Source of the DNA: CAZLGM01 sp964623625 | Lineage (GTDB): Bacteria; Desulfobacterota; Desulfobulbia; Desulfobulbales; Desulfocapsaceae | Assembly (NCBI GenBank): GCA_964623625.1 | Contig: CAZUUJ010000026.1 | Span: forward strand, 1-49,088 | Reading direction: 5' to 3' | DNA: 49,088 bases | Part shown: positions 26,417 to 34,430 of the stretch, piece by piece | Position numbering within the stretch: the first letter of the stretch is position 1 | Layout of the letters: every line of letters begins with the position of its first letter | Translations under genes and position numbers: made by a program | Notes under the pieces: generated by a model | Seen by the model: only the letters and a program-made list of their open reading frames with translations | What the model was told of the DNA's origin: nothing | Database searches by the model: none

Positions 26417-26532
26417 TTTGTCAGAGGATTCTCTCCCCATTATCCTGAAGGCATCAAGGAACAATGAGTGCAGAACGGCTGTAAACGACTAGGCCGGATG
26501 GTACAATGAAGAGATAGTAGAAAAGCCGAGGT

Positions 26533-27381
26533 CTAGAACTCCTTCGGGGTCTCATTCACCTGGGCCACGGTAAAGACCGGCCCATCCTTACAGACCAGCT
26601 CCTTACCGATACCGCATCGGCCGCACATGCCGAAACCGCACTTCATCCTGTTTTCAAGGGAGAGCAGGATGTGATCGTGGTCATATCCAAGCTTCTCCAA
26701 AACAGGCATGGTGAACTTGATCATGATCGGCGGACCGCAGACGATGGCATAGGTGTCGCCGTCTGATTTGGGTGCCTTTTCTTCGGCAATGGGCGGTACA
26801 AAACCGATATTATACTTCCAGTCAGGATCATCGGTGCCGTCAACGGTGATATGCATGTTGATATCATCGCGCTTCTCCCACTCTTTTAACTCATCGAGAT
26901 AGAGCAGCATTCCGGGTGTTCTGGAGCCGTAGACCACATCGATATTGCCGTAGCGGTCACGATTGTCTGGATGAAGCAGATAAACAATAGAAGAGCGTAA
27001 GGTTGTAAAAGCGAAGCCGCCGCCGATGATGAGCAGATCCTTACCCTCAAGCTGCTCCCAGGGATAGGAGTTGCCCAGGGGCCCCCGGATACCCATAGTG
27101 TCACCAACCTTCATGTTGTGGAGATGGGAGGTGACTACGCCAGCCTTGTTGACTGTAAAGGCAACAAAACCTTGTTCGACGGGAGAAGACGCAATACCGA
27201 TGGGAATCTCTCCCGTGCCAGGAATGGAAAGCTCGGCAAACTGGCCGGCCCGGTAGGCGAACTTCTCTTCATTCTTGGGATCAAGAAAGACAAATTTAAA
27301 GGTCTTCAGACTCTTGTCCTCCGATTCGACGGTAATATCATCGATGCGAACCGGATAGGGGAGATAGGGGTTGATGGTCAT
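26533..27381 (-). CDS. flxA: FAD/NAD(P)-binding oxidoreductase, FlxA-like
   Basis: This 282-residue protein has an FAD-binding barrel (about 1-100, RAGQFAELSI and the GIASSP segment), an NAD(P)-binding Rossmann domain (about 105-235, IIGGGFAFTTLRS and CGPPIM) and a C-terminal iron-sulfur site (CGFGMCGRCGIG...C). This is the architecture of AsrB and of FlxA, the NAD(H)-oxidising subunit of flavin oxidoreductases linked to heterodisulfide reductase. It would transfer electrons between NAD(P)H and the Hdr module in the cytoplasm. It is the last gene of an eleven-gene minus-strand cluster, with AAGGAAG before the start. Its identity is clear as a family member; the electron direction is not known. 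Confidence 0.85.
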   Translation of the reverse strand: MTINPYLPYPVRIDDITVESEDKSLKTFKFVFLDPKNEEKFAYRAGQFAELSIPGTGEIPIGIASSPVEQGFVAFTVNKAGVVTSHLHNMKVGDTMGIRGPLGNSYPWEQLEGKDLLIIGGGFAFTTLRSSIVYLLHPDNRDRYGNIDVVYGSRTPGMLLYLDELKEWEKRDDINMHITVDGTDDPDWKYNIGFVPPIAEEKAPKSDGDTYAIVCGPPIMIKFTMPVLEKLGYDHDHILLSLENRMKCGFGMCGRCGIGKELVCKDGPVFTVAQVNETPKEF

Positions 27382-27449
27382 TTGTGCAGCTTCCTTCTTT
27401 ATTGTTTTGACTCTGTAAGATAAAATTCGAGTTCGGTTTTTAAATCATT

Positions 27450-28487
27450 TCATCCATTCATCAAGCGACACACTTCCCGAATGTCGATATTCACCGGACA
27501 AGAAGTCACGCAACGACCGCAGCCGACGCACATGATGCCCTTTTCATACTTGTCCTGGTGATACTTAAGCTTATGCATAAACCGCTGGCGAACACGGTGT
27601 GTCTTGGTGTCTCTGGGGTTGTGACCTGTGGTATGGATGGTGAAAAGCGGATACATACAGGAATCCCAGTTCTTCATTCGTTTGCCGTATTTCCGGCTGG
27701 TCTCATCCTGAATATCAAAACACCAGCAGGTGGGGCACACATAGGTGCAGGTCCCGCAATTGAGACAGCTAAAAGCAACCTGTTCCCAATAGTCTTCGTT
27801 ATACAGGTCAAGGACCTCTTTGTCTTTGATGGCGTTGTGTTCAATTTTTGTGGTAATCTTTTTCTCAGCAGCTTCTTTGAGTGAGTCAATTGTTTTTTGG
27901 GCATCTGCTGGAGCTTCTGCTTCAAAACCGGCAGCCTTCAGCCAGGAACCGCCATTCTCAGTAATGGTCTGGGCCAGATAATGGTCCCCGTTGTCAACAA
28001 GCAGAACATCCAGACCTTCTGTGCTGAACGGCCCGCAGTTGGTACTGGTGGAAAAATCATCCGGCAGGGGATTGTTTACCGCAAGACCGATAAAGGTGCA
28101 GGACTCATAGGCATCGCACCAGTAGGGATCACGATATTCCGGGGTATCGAAATTCATCTTCACCATCAGCATGGCGGCAGCGTCAAAGGGACGGATGCCG
28201 ATTATCGCTTTCTGGGAATAGTTCTTCTCAGGGACCCGCATGATGTTATATTCGATGGATTCAGGATCCAGTGAATACTCGAACATCACTTCCGACTGGG
28301 GAAAAACTACCGACTTGGGCGATAGGGTGGTTGCTGAGATGGAAAGATCAGGTTCTTCACCCTGGGCCAGCTCTCTGAATCGAGAGACGTTGTTGCCTTC
28401 GATCACAGGGCCGATCAGGGAGTAGTCCTTTCTCGATCGTTCAAGACCGGCTAGCCAGTCGGATTTATTGATTTGTATGATTTTCAT
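27450..28487 (-). CDS. 4Fe-4S dicluster protein, FlxB/AsrA-like
   Basis: This 345-residue protein has an N-terminal domain of about 230 residues like that of AsrA and sulfhydrogenase beta subunits, followed by two iron-sulfur motifs: CLNCGTCTYVCP (about 240-252), with an extra TCWC, and CVGCGRCVTSCPV near residue 322. It relays electrons between the flavoprotein FlxA and the other Fe-S subunits. It lies 68 bases upstream of flxA. Assignment as FlxB, as opposed to FlxC, rests on gene order and is tentative. Confidence 0.8.
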   Translation of the reverse strand: MKIIQINKSDWLAGLERSRKDYSLIGPVIEGNNVSRFRELAQGEEPDLSISATTLSPKSVVFPQSEVMFEYSLDPESIEYNIMRVPEKNYSQKAIIGIRPFDAAAMLMVKMNFDTPEYRDPYWCDAYESCTFIGLAVNNPLPDDFSTSTNCGPFSTEGLDVLLVDNGDHYLAQTITENGGSWLKAAGFEAEAPADAQKTIDSLKEAAEKKITTKIEHNAIKDKEVLDLYNEDYWEQVAFSCLNCGTCTYVCPTCWCFDIQDETSRKYGKRMKNWDSCMYPLFTIHTTGHNPRDTKTHRVRQRFMHKLKYHQDKYEKGIMCVGCGRCVTSCPVNIDIREVCRLMNG

Positions 28488-28573
28488 GTTACTTTTTTGG
28501 GTTGTATTTGACTCTTGATAAAGCCTTATACATTGTCCTCTTAGAAAAAGTTCAGAAGTGACCCAGGTTTGTT

Positions 28574-28622
28574 CAATCCGGTTGTACAGCTATAGTTTCT
28601 CCTATGCTGTTCAATCGGATTG
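28574..28622. repeat. Intergenic hairpin 3 of the Hmc-Hdr-Flx cluster
   Basis: About 20 paired bases (28574-28595 with 28602-28622; one bulge, two mismatches) enclose a 6-base loop between the two Fe-S subunit genes. No T-run follows on the minus strand. Its right arm (GCTGTTCAA core) resembles that of hairpin 2. Confidence 0.55.
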
Positions 28623-28653
28623 GGCAAAGATTGGTTGCTTATGGGCTTTTTCA

Positions 28654-29598
28654 TTATTTGAAATTTTCTTCCGGATCAGATGGTTTGAAAGTTTCCAGCG
28701 CTGGTCTTTCATCTGCTGTCAATCCAGCCTCCCAATCCCACAGATCAAGACAGTCCTTTTCAAGCTTCTTGGTAAAGGCCCGCATATCAATGCCCATGGG
28801 GCATGATGAGGCGCAGGCACCGCAGTCGGTACAGCGGCCGGCCGTGTGGAAGGCTCTTAAGATATGGAAGGTCATCACATCGGAACGATCGTCAGTTTTG
28901 CCAACCCACTGGGGTTTGGCCTCATCGACAAAACAGGTCGGGCAGTAGCAGGTCGGACAGGCATCACGGCAGGCGTAACACCTGATGCAGGTGGAAATCA
29001 GCTCTTCGAAGTGGTTCCAGCGGTCCTCGACTTCAAGGGCTTCCACCTTCTCCACCTCTTCATAGCGATCTACTTTGGGTTCATCCACAGGATCTCCTGC
29101 CAGCTCGTCATAGAGTACAGGGTTCTTATGGACGCAGACCTTGCAGTTCTGCCTGAGGACTTCTGATCGATCATAGCTCTCTTCTTTTCCGTCTCCTTTG
29201 ACGGTGATTTTGGTACCGTCTTCAGTGACCTCTTCAATGGCAGAGCCAAACCTGGTTGAAATCACGCGGCCATCAACCATACCTTCACAGGGAACGCCGA
29301 TGATCACCACATCTTCGCGTTTGACCTTGCCTTCGCCGATATGATTTACCACCGAACGGCAGTCGCAGCCCTTGGCGATAATGCCGATCTTCTCATTTCG
29401 GTCCATCATGTAGTTGGCCAGATTGATGGTGCAGTAGGAATTCCAGGTCAACTGATCAACCTGGTCAGCCTTTGTGATCGACCAGGGAACAGTCATCATG
29501 GGAACTGTTCCTTCCTTGAAGCCGACGACCATCTCAACCCGCTCTTCCTTAAGCAGGTCTGCAGCCTTTTGTCGAATTGTCTCAATCAATTTGCTCAT
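28654..29598 (-). CDS. 4Fe-4S dicluster protein, FlxC-like
   Basis: This 314-residue protein starts at the ATG after CAGGGA, 17 bases before the stop codon of mvhD, in a different frame. The frame is open further upstream, but that part is the mvhD gene. The N-terminal half resembles the F420 hydrogenase/dehydrogenase beta-subunit fold (GIIAKGCDCRSVVNHI, IIGVPCEGM). Two iron-sulfur motifs follow: CIRCYACRDACP with a nearby CPTC (about 215-235) and CTDCGACASSCPMG near 270. It is an electron-relay subunit of the Hdr-Flx complex. Its exact equivalence to FlxC is inferred from order and domain content. Confidence 0.8.
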   Translation of the reverse strand: MSKLIETIRQKAADLLKEERVEMVVGFKEGTVPMMTVPWSITKADQVDQLTWNSYCTINLANYMMDRNEKIGIIAKGCDCRSVVNHIGEGKVKREDVVIIGVPCEGMVDGRVISTRFGSAIEEVTEDGTKITVKGDGKEESYDRSEVLRQNCKVCVHKNPVLYDELAGDPVDEPKVDRYEEVEKVEALEVEDRWNHFEELISTCIRCYACRDACPTCYCPTCFVDEAKPQWVGKTDDRSDVMTFHILRAFHTAGRCTDCGACASSCPMGIDMRAFTKKLEKDCLDLWDWEAGLTADERPALETFKPSDPEENFK

Positions 29599-30037
29599 AT
29601 TCCCTGACCATTTGCTTGACAAGTTTTTTGTTGGGGCCGACCTTCTTGACCTCATCGACCACCTCGTTAACCACCTTGATAAACTTGGTAGATTCAGCCG
29701 AGGAGATCCAGGAGAACTGTAGACGTTCCGGTTCAATGCCGATATGTTCCAGCATCCTGGTGAAGAGAGTGAATTTTCTGCGGGCGTGATAATTACCTTC
29801 CAGGTAATGGCATTCTCCCGGGTGTCAGCCGGAGACCCAAACCCCGTCCGCGCCTTCTCTTAAAGCAGAGAGTACGAACTTGGGGCTCATCCGACCGGCG
29901 CAGGGGATGCGGATGACCCGGATGTTGGAGGGGTACTGCATTCGACCGACTCCGGCCAGGTCTGCTGCTCCGTAGCTGCAGGAACTGCAGAGGAAGGCGA
30001 TAATCTTTGGTTCCCACTGATTAGTTGCTTCTGACAT
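29582..30037 (-). CDS. mvhD: MvhD/FlxD electron-transfer subunit with selenocysteine (UGA at 29825-29827)
   Basis: This is a 151-residue reading with the in-frame TGA at codon 71 translated as selenocysteine. The residues around it read DGVWVSG-U-HPGECHYLEGN, where typical MvhD has Cys in the U position. Homology continues without a frame change to the true stop at 29582, through LEHIGIEPERLQFSWISSAE. The start has AGGAG upstream. MvhD passes electrons to HdrA from a hydrogenase or, here, a NAD-linked Flx module, using a [2Fe-2S] cluster. A hairpin, ATTACC-TGGAA-GGTAAT, begins 16 bases after the UGA, as a bacterial SECIS should. Automatic annotation would split or truncate this gene. Confidence 0.85.
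29783..29827 (-). promoter_or_regulatory. UGA codon plus SECIS-like hairpin in mvhD
   Basis: After the TGA (29827-29825) come 16 bases and then a perfect 6-base-pair stem, ATTACC/GGTAAT, with a TGGAA loop. The location inside the coding region immediately downstream of UGA fits bacterial SelB recognition. The loop lacks the classical GGUC. Confidence 0.55.
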
Positions 30038-30084
30038 CTTATCTCCTATTTCTATGGGAGGTAAAAGTCCATCAGCACGCCATA

Positions 30085-30153
30085 TTTGAACGGTCTGCTT
30101 AAACAGCATACGCTTATGCTTATGTATAGCTGTTCAAGCCGCCTGTCCAAATC
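30085..30153. repeat. Intergenic hairpin 2 of the Hmc-Hdr-Flx cluster
   Basis: Arms of 24 bases (30085-30108 and 30130-30153) pair at about 20 positions counting G-U, around a 21-base loop. It lies in the 243-base gap between hdrA and mvhD. No other feature or small gene was found in that gap. Confidence 0.55.
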
Positions 30154-30280
30154 TGGTGCACTGCTGAACTTTCACTGACGTTAATATTGAAACTTATATT
30201 TGTTTATTCCTTATTAATTTTTAATATTTAAGTGCCATGAAAAAATTGAGTTTAGACCAAAAGATACTTTTTCATAGTGC

Positions 30281-33200
30281 TTAAGCGTTAATCGCAAAAA
30301 TCTGCGAGAATATCTGATCATTATCAAACCCGTTGAGGTGAATTGCTCCTGAACGGCAGGAGGAAACACAGAGGCCGCAGCCCTTGCATAGCGCCGGGTT
30401 GATCTCGGTCTTGCCGGGATTAAATCTGGCATCCATTGGGATGAAGGAAGGCGCGCCGTAAGGACAGACCGAAACGCAGGTTCCGCACTTGGAGCACATG
30501 GCGGGGATGGTTTCGGCAATGTTGCCGCTGATAAAGATCGATTTTTTGGCCAGCAGCGTTACCGCACGGGTTGACGCGGCAATCGCCTGAGAAACCGATT
30601 CGTCAATGGGTTTGGGACCATGGGCCAGACCACAGATAAAAATACCGTCGGTGGAGCAGTCAACCGGCCGTAGTTTGGCATGCGCTTCCGTAAAGAAGCC
30701 GTCGCTGTTCAAGGTCACCTTATATTTCTGCCCTAAAGTGTTTTCAAACGGCGGTACGGTGGCCATTGCCAGCACCATCATGTCGGGCCTGATCTCCACC
30801 TTGCGGCGCATGGTTGTGTCGGTAAACTGGACTCTCAGATCATCCTCATCCTGGTAGACATCGATTCCCTGGTCATCTCTGTACCTGAGGAAGATAATGC
30901 CTTTTTTCCTGGCATCCCTGAACAGGTCCTCACGCAATCCGTAAGAACGCATATCCCGATAAAGGATGTAAATATCCATTTCAGGATAACGCTTCTTGAG
31001 CTCAAGTGCGTTCCTGATGGATTGGGTGCAGCACACCTTTGAACAGTACGGGCGTTCCGGAATCCGGGAGCCGACACACTGGACAAAGAGGGCCGATTGT
31101 TTCTCATTAATGGACTGGTCGCTATCGATCAGTATCTGTTCAAGTTCAAGCCCTGTGATCACCCGTTCATCCTGACCATAGAGGTATTGGTCCGGTTTCA
31201 GTTCCTGGCCGCCGGTGGCAAGTATGGTGACGCCATGTTCAAGCTCGATGGATTCACTTCCCTTCTCGATGGTTGTCTTGAAGTTACCGACAAAGCCTTC
31301 AACATTGCCGATGGAAGCTCCTGTGTGAATGTCGATATTATCATCAGCTTCGATTTCCCCAATCATCCGGGCAAGGTTTTCAGCCACGTTTTCTCCCTGC
31401 CAAGTCTGATAAATGGTCCGAGCCAGGCCGCCAAGTTCTTCCTGTTGTTCAACAAGAATGGCATGATAGCCTTGGTTGGAGAGGGTCTTGGCAGCAGTAA
31501 TTCCGGCCAGGCCACCGCCGATAACAAGGGCCGACTGGTTGATGGAAAGTTCAACCTCTTCAAGCGGCCCCATGAGAGCAACTTTGTCAACGGCCATCCG
31601 AACCAGGTCTTTCGCCTTCTCAGTGGCCATTTCCGGGTCATCTTTATGGACCCAGGAACACTGGTTCCTGATGTTGACCATCTCAAAGACGTATTTATTC
31701 AAACCGGTTCCAGTGAGGGTCTCCTGAAAGAGTGGCTCGTGGGTTTTTGGTGTACAGGCAGCCACCACAACACGGTTCAGGTTCTTTTCACTGATTGTAT
31801 CAGCCATATTAGTTAAGGCATCCTGGGAACAGCTGAACAGTCCCTTGGTGGTGAATGTGACATAGTCAAGCTCTTTAGCGTACTCAACCACAGCGGGCAC
31901 ATCAACAACACCATCGATATTGGTTCCGCAACAGCAGACAAAAACACCGATACGGGGGCGAACACCCATGATATCCATTTCTATCGGTATCTCTTTTTTC
32001 CTGGTTGCCGTCCAGCGGGCCTCGTTCAGAAAAGAACCGACATTCCCGGCTGAGGCGGAAGCCTCGATAACCGAAGAGGGAATGTCCTTTGGAGCTTCAA
32101 TGGCACCGCAGGTGTAAACACCGGGTTGGGAGGTGTTAACCGGTTCAAAGGAATTGGTGGTGACAAAATTGTAGTTGTCCCGCTTAGCATCCACCATATC
32201 GGCAAAAGCTTTTGCAGGCCCGCTGACCTCAAGACCCACAGAGAGCACTACAATATCAAAGGCCTCTTCAGCCAGGTTTCCGTATTCATCAACGTAGCGG
32301 ATCAACTGGTTGCCATCTTCGGTGGGGACGATGTTGGTCACCTTGGACTTGACAAAACGGACTCCGAATTCTTCGCGGGCCTGGTTATAATACTGTTCGA
32401 AATTCTTGCCGTGGGTCCGGATATCCATGTAAAAAACAGCTGTATCCAGAAAGTCGTCACTGTGATCCTTGGCCAGCATGGCCTCTTTTACGGCATAGGT
32501 ACAGCAGACCGAGGAACAGTATCCTTTAGCGCCCACATGAACATCCCGTGAGCCGATACATTGCAGCCAGGCGATTTTTTTCGGCTCTTTTTTATCCGAA
32601 GGCCGGACCAGGTGGCCGCCATAGGGACCGGTTGAGGACAGAATCCGCTCAAATTCAAGGCTGGTGATAATGTTTTTCGACTTCTTGTAGCCGAAAACAT
32701 CATGGGTCTCGGGATTGTACGGCTTACAGCCGCCGGCGTAAATGATGGCGCCGATATCCAGATTCAGCTCTTTAGCCGTATCCTCGTAGTTGATCGCGTC
32801 GGTAGGGCACTCCTTTTCACACAGTTTACATTTGCCCTTGGTCAGATAAAAGCAGTTGGTGTCATCAATGGAGTATTTCAGCGGAACCGCCTGGGCGTAT
32901 TCTACGTAAATAGCCTTTCTTTTCGAGAGTCGGCCGTCGTATTCATTAAGGACTTTTCTTGGGCACTTTGCCGAACAGGCGCCGCAGGCGATACATTTAT
33001 CCATATCCACATATCGCGGATGCTGGGTAAGATTGATTTTGAAGTTACCGGGCTCTCCGGAAACGGAATTGAGCTCAGTGAGTGTCAGTAACTCGATATT
33101 GATGTGCCGGCCGACCTCGACCAGTTTCGGTGAGATTACTCACATCGCGCAGTCGTTGGTCGGAAATGTCTTATCCAGTTGGGACATCAGGCCGCCGATG

Positions 33201-33319
33201 GAGGCCGAACGTTCAACCAGATAGACATAATAGCCGGTATCGGCAGCATCCAATGCTGCCTGCATGCCGGCAATTCCACCACCAACAACCATCACAGTAC
33301 CTGTTTTACTCTGAGTCAC
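30281..33319 (-). CDS. hdrA: HdrA, two-flavin type, with selenocysteine (UGA at 33140-33142)
   Basis: This is a 1012-residue reading with GTG start (GGAG seven bases upstream, 14-base overlap with hdrB) and TGA at codon 60 read as selenocysteine in NDCAM-U-VISPK, where HdrA normally has Cys. It carries an N-terminal FAD motif GGGIAGM (13-19), Fe-S motifs CIACGACSAKCP (109-120) and CKLCEKECP (about 164), and a second HdrA module opening with VFVCCCG near 462 and FAD motif GGGLAG near 601. Two C-terminal ferredoxin motifs follow (CSKCGTCVSVCP, CKGCGLCVSSC). HdrA is the flavin-bifurcating centre of heterodisulfide reductases. Double-module forms are typical of Desulfobacterota. It connects MvhD/Flx with HdrB and HdrC. 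Confidence 0.92.
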
Positions 33320-34193
33320 TTTCGTTCTCCTGCTGAATAAACGTTTCTATGTTGCTGATATCAAGCCGGTTCAACTGGGCGCCCAGATCCTGGGGCTCAA
33401 TTCCCATGGCGATACCGAGCAGCTGGGGATACACAAGGCTTGAAAGCTGGTCTTGCAGATTTGTCGTCATCATCTCCTGTACCTGATCAAACTGCATCTG
33501 ACAGTAGGGACAGGCAACACAGAGATAGTCTGCTCCGGCGTTCTTTGAATCGGTTAGCTTTTTAGTGGAAATATCCATGGAAAGCTCATCATTGATTCCC
33601 ATTAACGGCGCACCGCAGCAATCGAGCTTTAACGGCCAGTCAACCGATTTGGCTCCGGTTGCCTTGACCAGCTCATCAAAAATCACCGGTTGAATCGGAT
33701 CGTCAAACTGGGTCACATCGCTGGGACGCAACGCATGACAGCCATAGTGGGTTGCAATGTTCAGTTTTTCAAAGGGCAATACAACTTTTTCTTTGATGGT
33801 CTTGATGCCGATGTCGTGATAACAGACAGAGAGAAAATGCTTGATTTCAAGGTCTCCGGAAAAGCTCAAATCCTCTTCTGCCAGAAAATCGTTGATTTCC
33901 TCGTGCAGCGCATCATCTGCCATAATCCGGTGAGCCGCTTTCTTCAAACTGCCGAAGCAGCACTTGCACAGGACCATCATGTCCAGCCCCTGCTGTTCCG
34001 CCAGAGCAAGATTACGGGCAGCCATCATCAGGGAAGTGGAACTGTCCGTATTCTGGGCCGGATAACCGCAGCATTTAAACTCGGGATTGTCGACAAGTTC
34101 GATGCCGAGCCTGTCGGCAACGGCCCGGGCGGCTATTTCATATTGCTGTACCCTCGCCGGAATATTGCATCCAACAAATAGCGTAAATTTCAT
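33306..34193 (-). CDS. hdrB: HdrB, CCG-domain catalytic subunit
   Basis: This 295-residue protein has two cysteine-rich CCG motifs: VGCN...KCCGYP...CKCC in the first half and YGCH...DCCGAP...CPYC in the second. These ligate the two non-cubane [4Fe-4S] clusters where HdrB cleaves disulfides. The natural disulfide in this bacterium is unknown; DsrC-type trisulfide or another thiol pair are candidates. The gene overlaps hdrA and follows the HmcE-HdrC fusion, giving a complete HdrABC set. Confidence 0.93.
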   Translation of the reverse strand: MKFTLFVGCNIPARVQQYEIAARAVADRLGIELVDNPEFKCCGYPAQNTDSSTSLMMAARNLALAEQQGLDMMVLCKCCFGSLKKAAHRIMADDALHEEINDFLAEEDLSFSGDLEIKHFLSVCYHDIGIKTIKEKVVLPFEKLNIATHYGCHALRPSDVTQFDDPIQPVIFDELVKATGAKSVDWPLKLDCCGAPLMGINDELSMDISTKKLTDSKNAGADYLCVACPYCQMQFDQVQEMMTTNLQDQLSSLVYPQLLGIAMGIEPQDLGAQLNRLDISNIETFIQQENESDSE

Positions 34194-34250
34194 TTTCGTT
34201 TTCCTGTTTTACATACACATAAATCCGTGATCATTCGATAGTGCTGTAAT

Positions 34251-34309
34251 TTTGTTTGATTTAACCGTCCGATAATAGTGAACTATATCGGACGGTTAAA
34301 TCAAACAAA
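34251..34309. repeat. Intergenic hairpin 1: perfect 24-base inverted repeat
   Basis: Positions 34251-34274 are exactly complementary to 34286-34309, with an 11-base loop. It lies in the 237-base gap between the HmcE-HdrC fusion gene and hdrB on the minus strand. No T-run follows, so termination is unlikely. mRNA processing or stabilisation, or a mobile palindromic repeat, are the alternatives. Nothing else was found in the gap. Confidence 0.8.
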
Positions 34310-34430
34310 GATGCAGTGCTAGCGGATGACCCGAAGGGCTAGTTTTTCTTTTAGGTTAAAATGTTATAATCCAATAATCTTATGATATATCAATGCTATA
34401 TCAAACAAAACAACATTCTCCATCACGGAT

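Noticed and set aside
29825..33142. Two in-frame TGA codons read as nonsense mutations or sequencing errors splitting hdrA and mvhD
   Set aside because: Both fall exactly on conserved cysteine columns, homology continues in the same frame, and hairpin-capable sequence follows. Selenocysteine explains both better than damage.
30281..33319. QmoA/QmoB as identity of the long HdrA-like protein
   Set aside because: It is a double-module HdrA with four ferredoxin-type motifs and the NDCAM-Cys/Sec region, next to hdrB and mvhD. No QmoC or aps genes are adjacent.
34251..34309. Intrinsic terminator splitting the Hmc and Hdr parts
   Set aside because: The hairpin is strong but no T-run follows on the transcribed strand.
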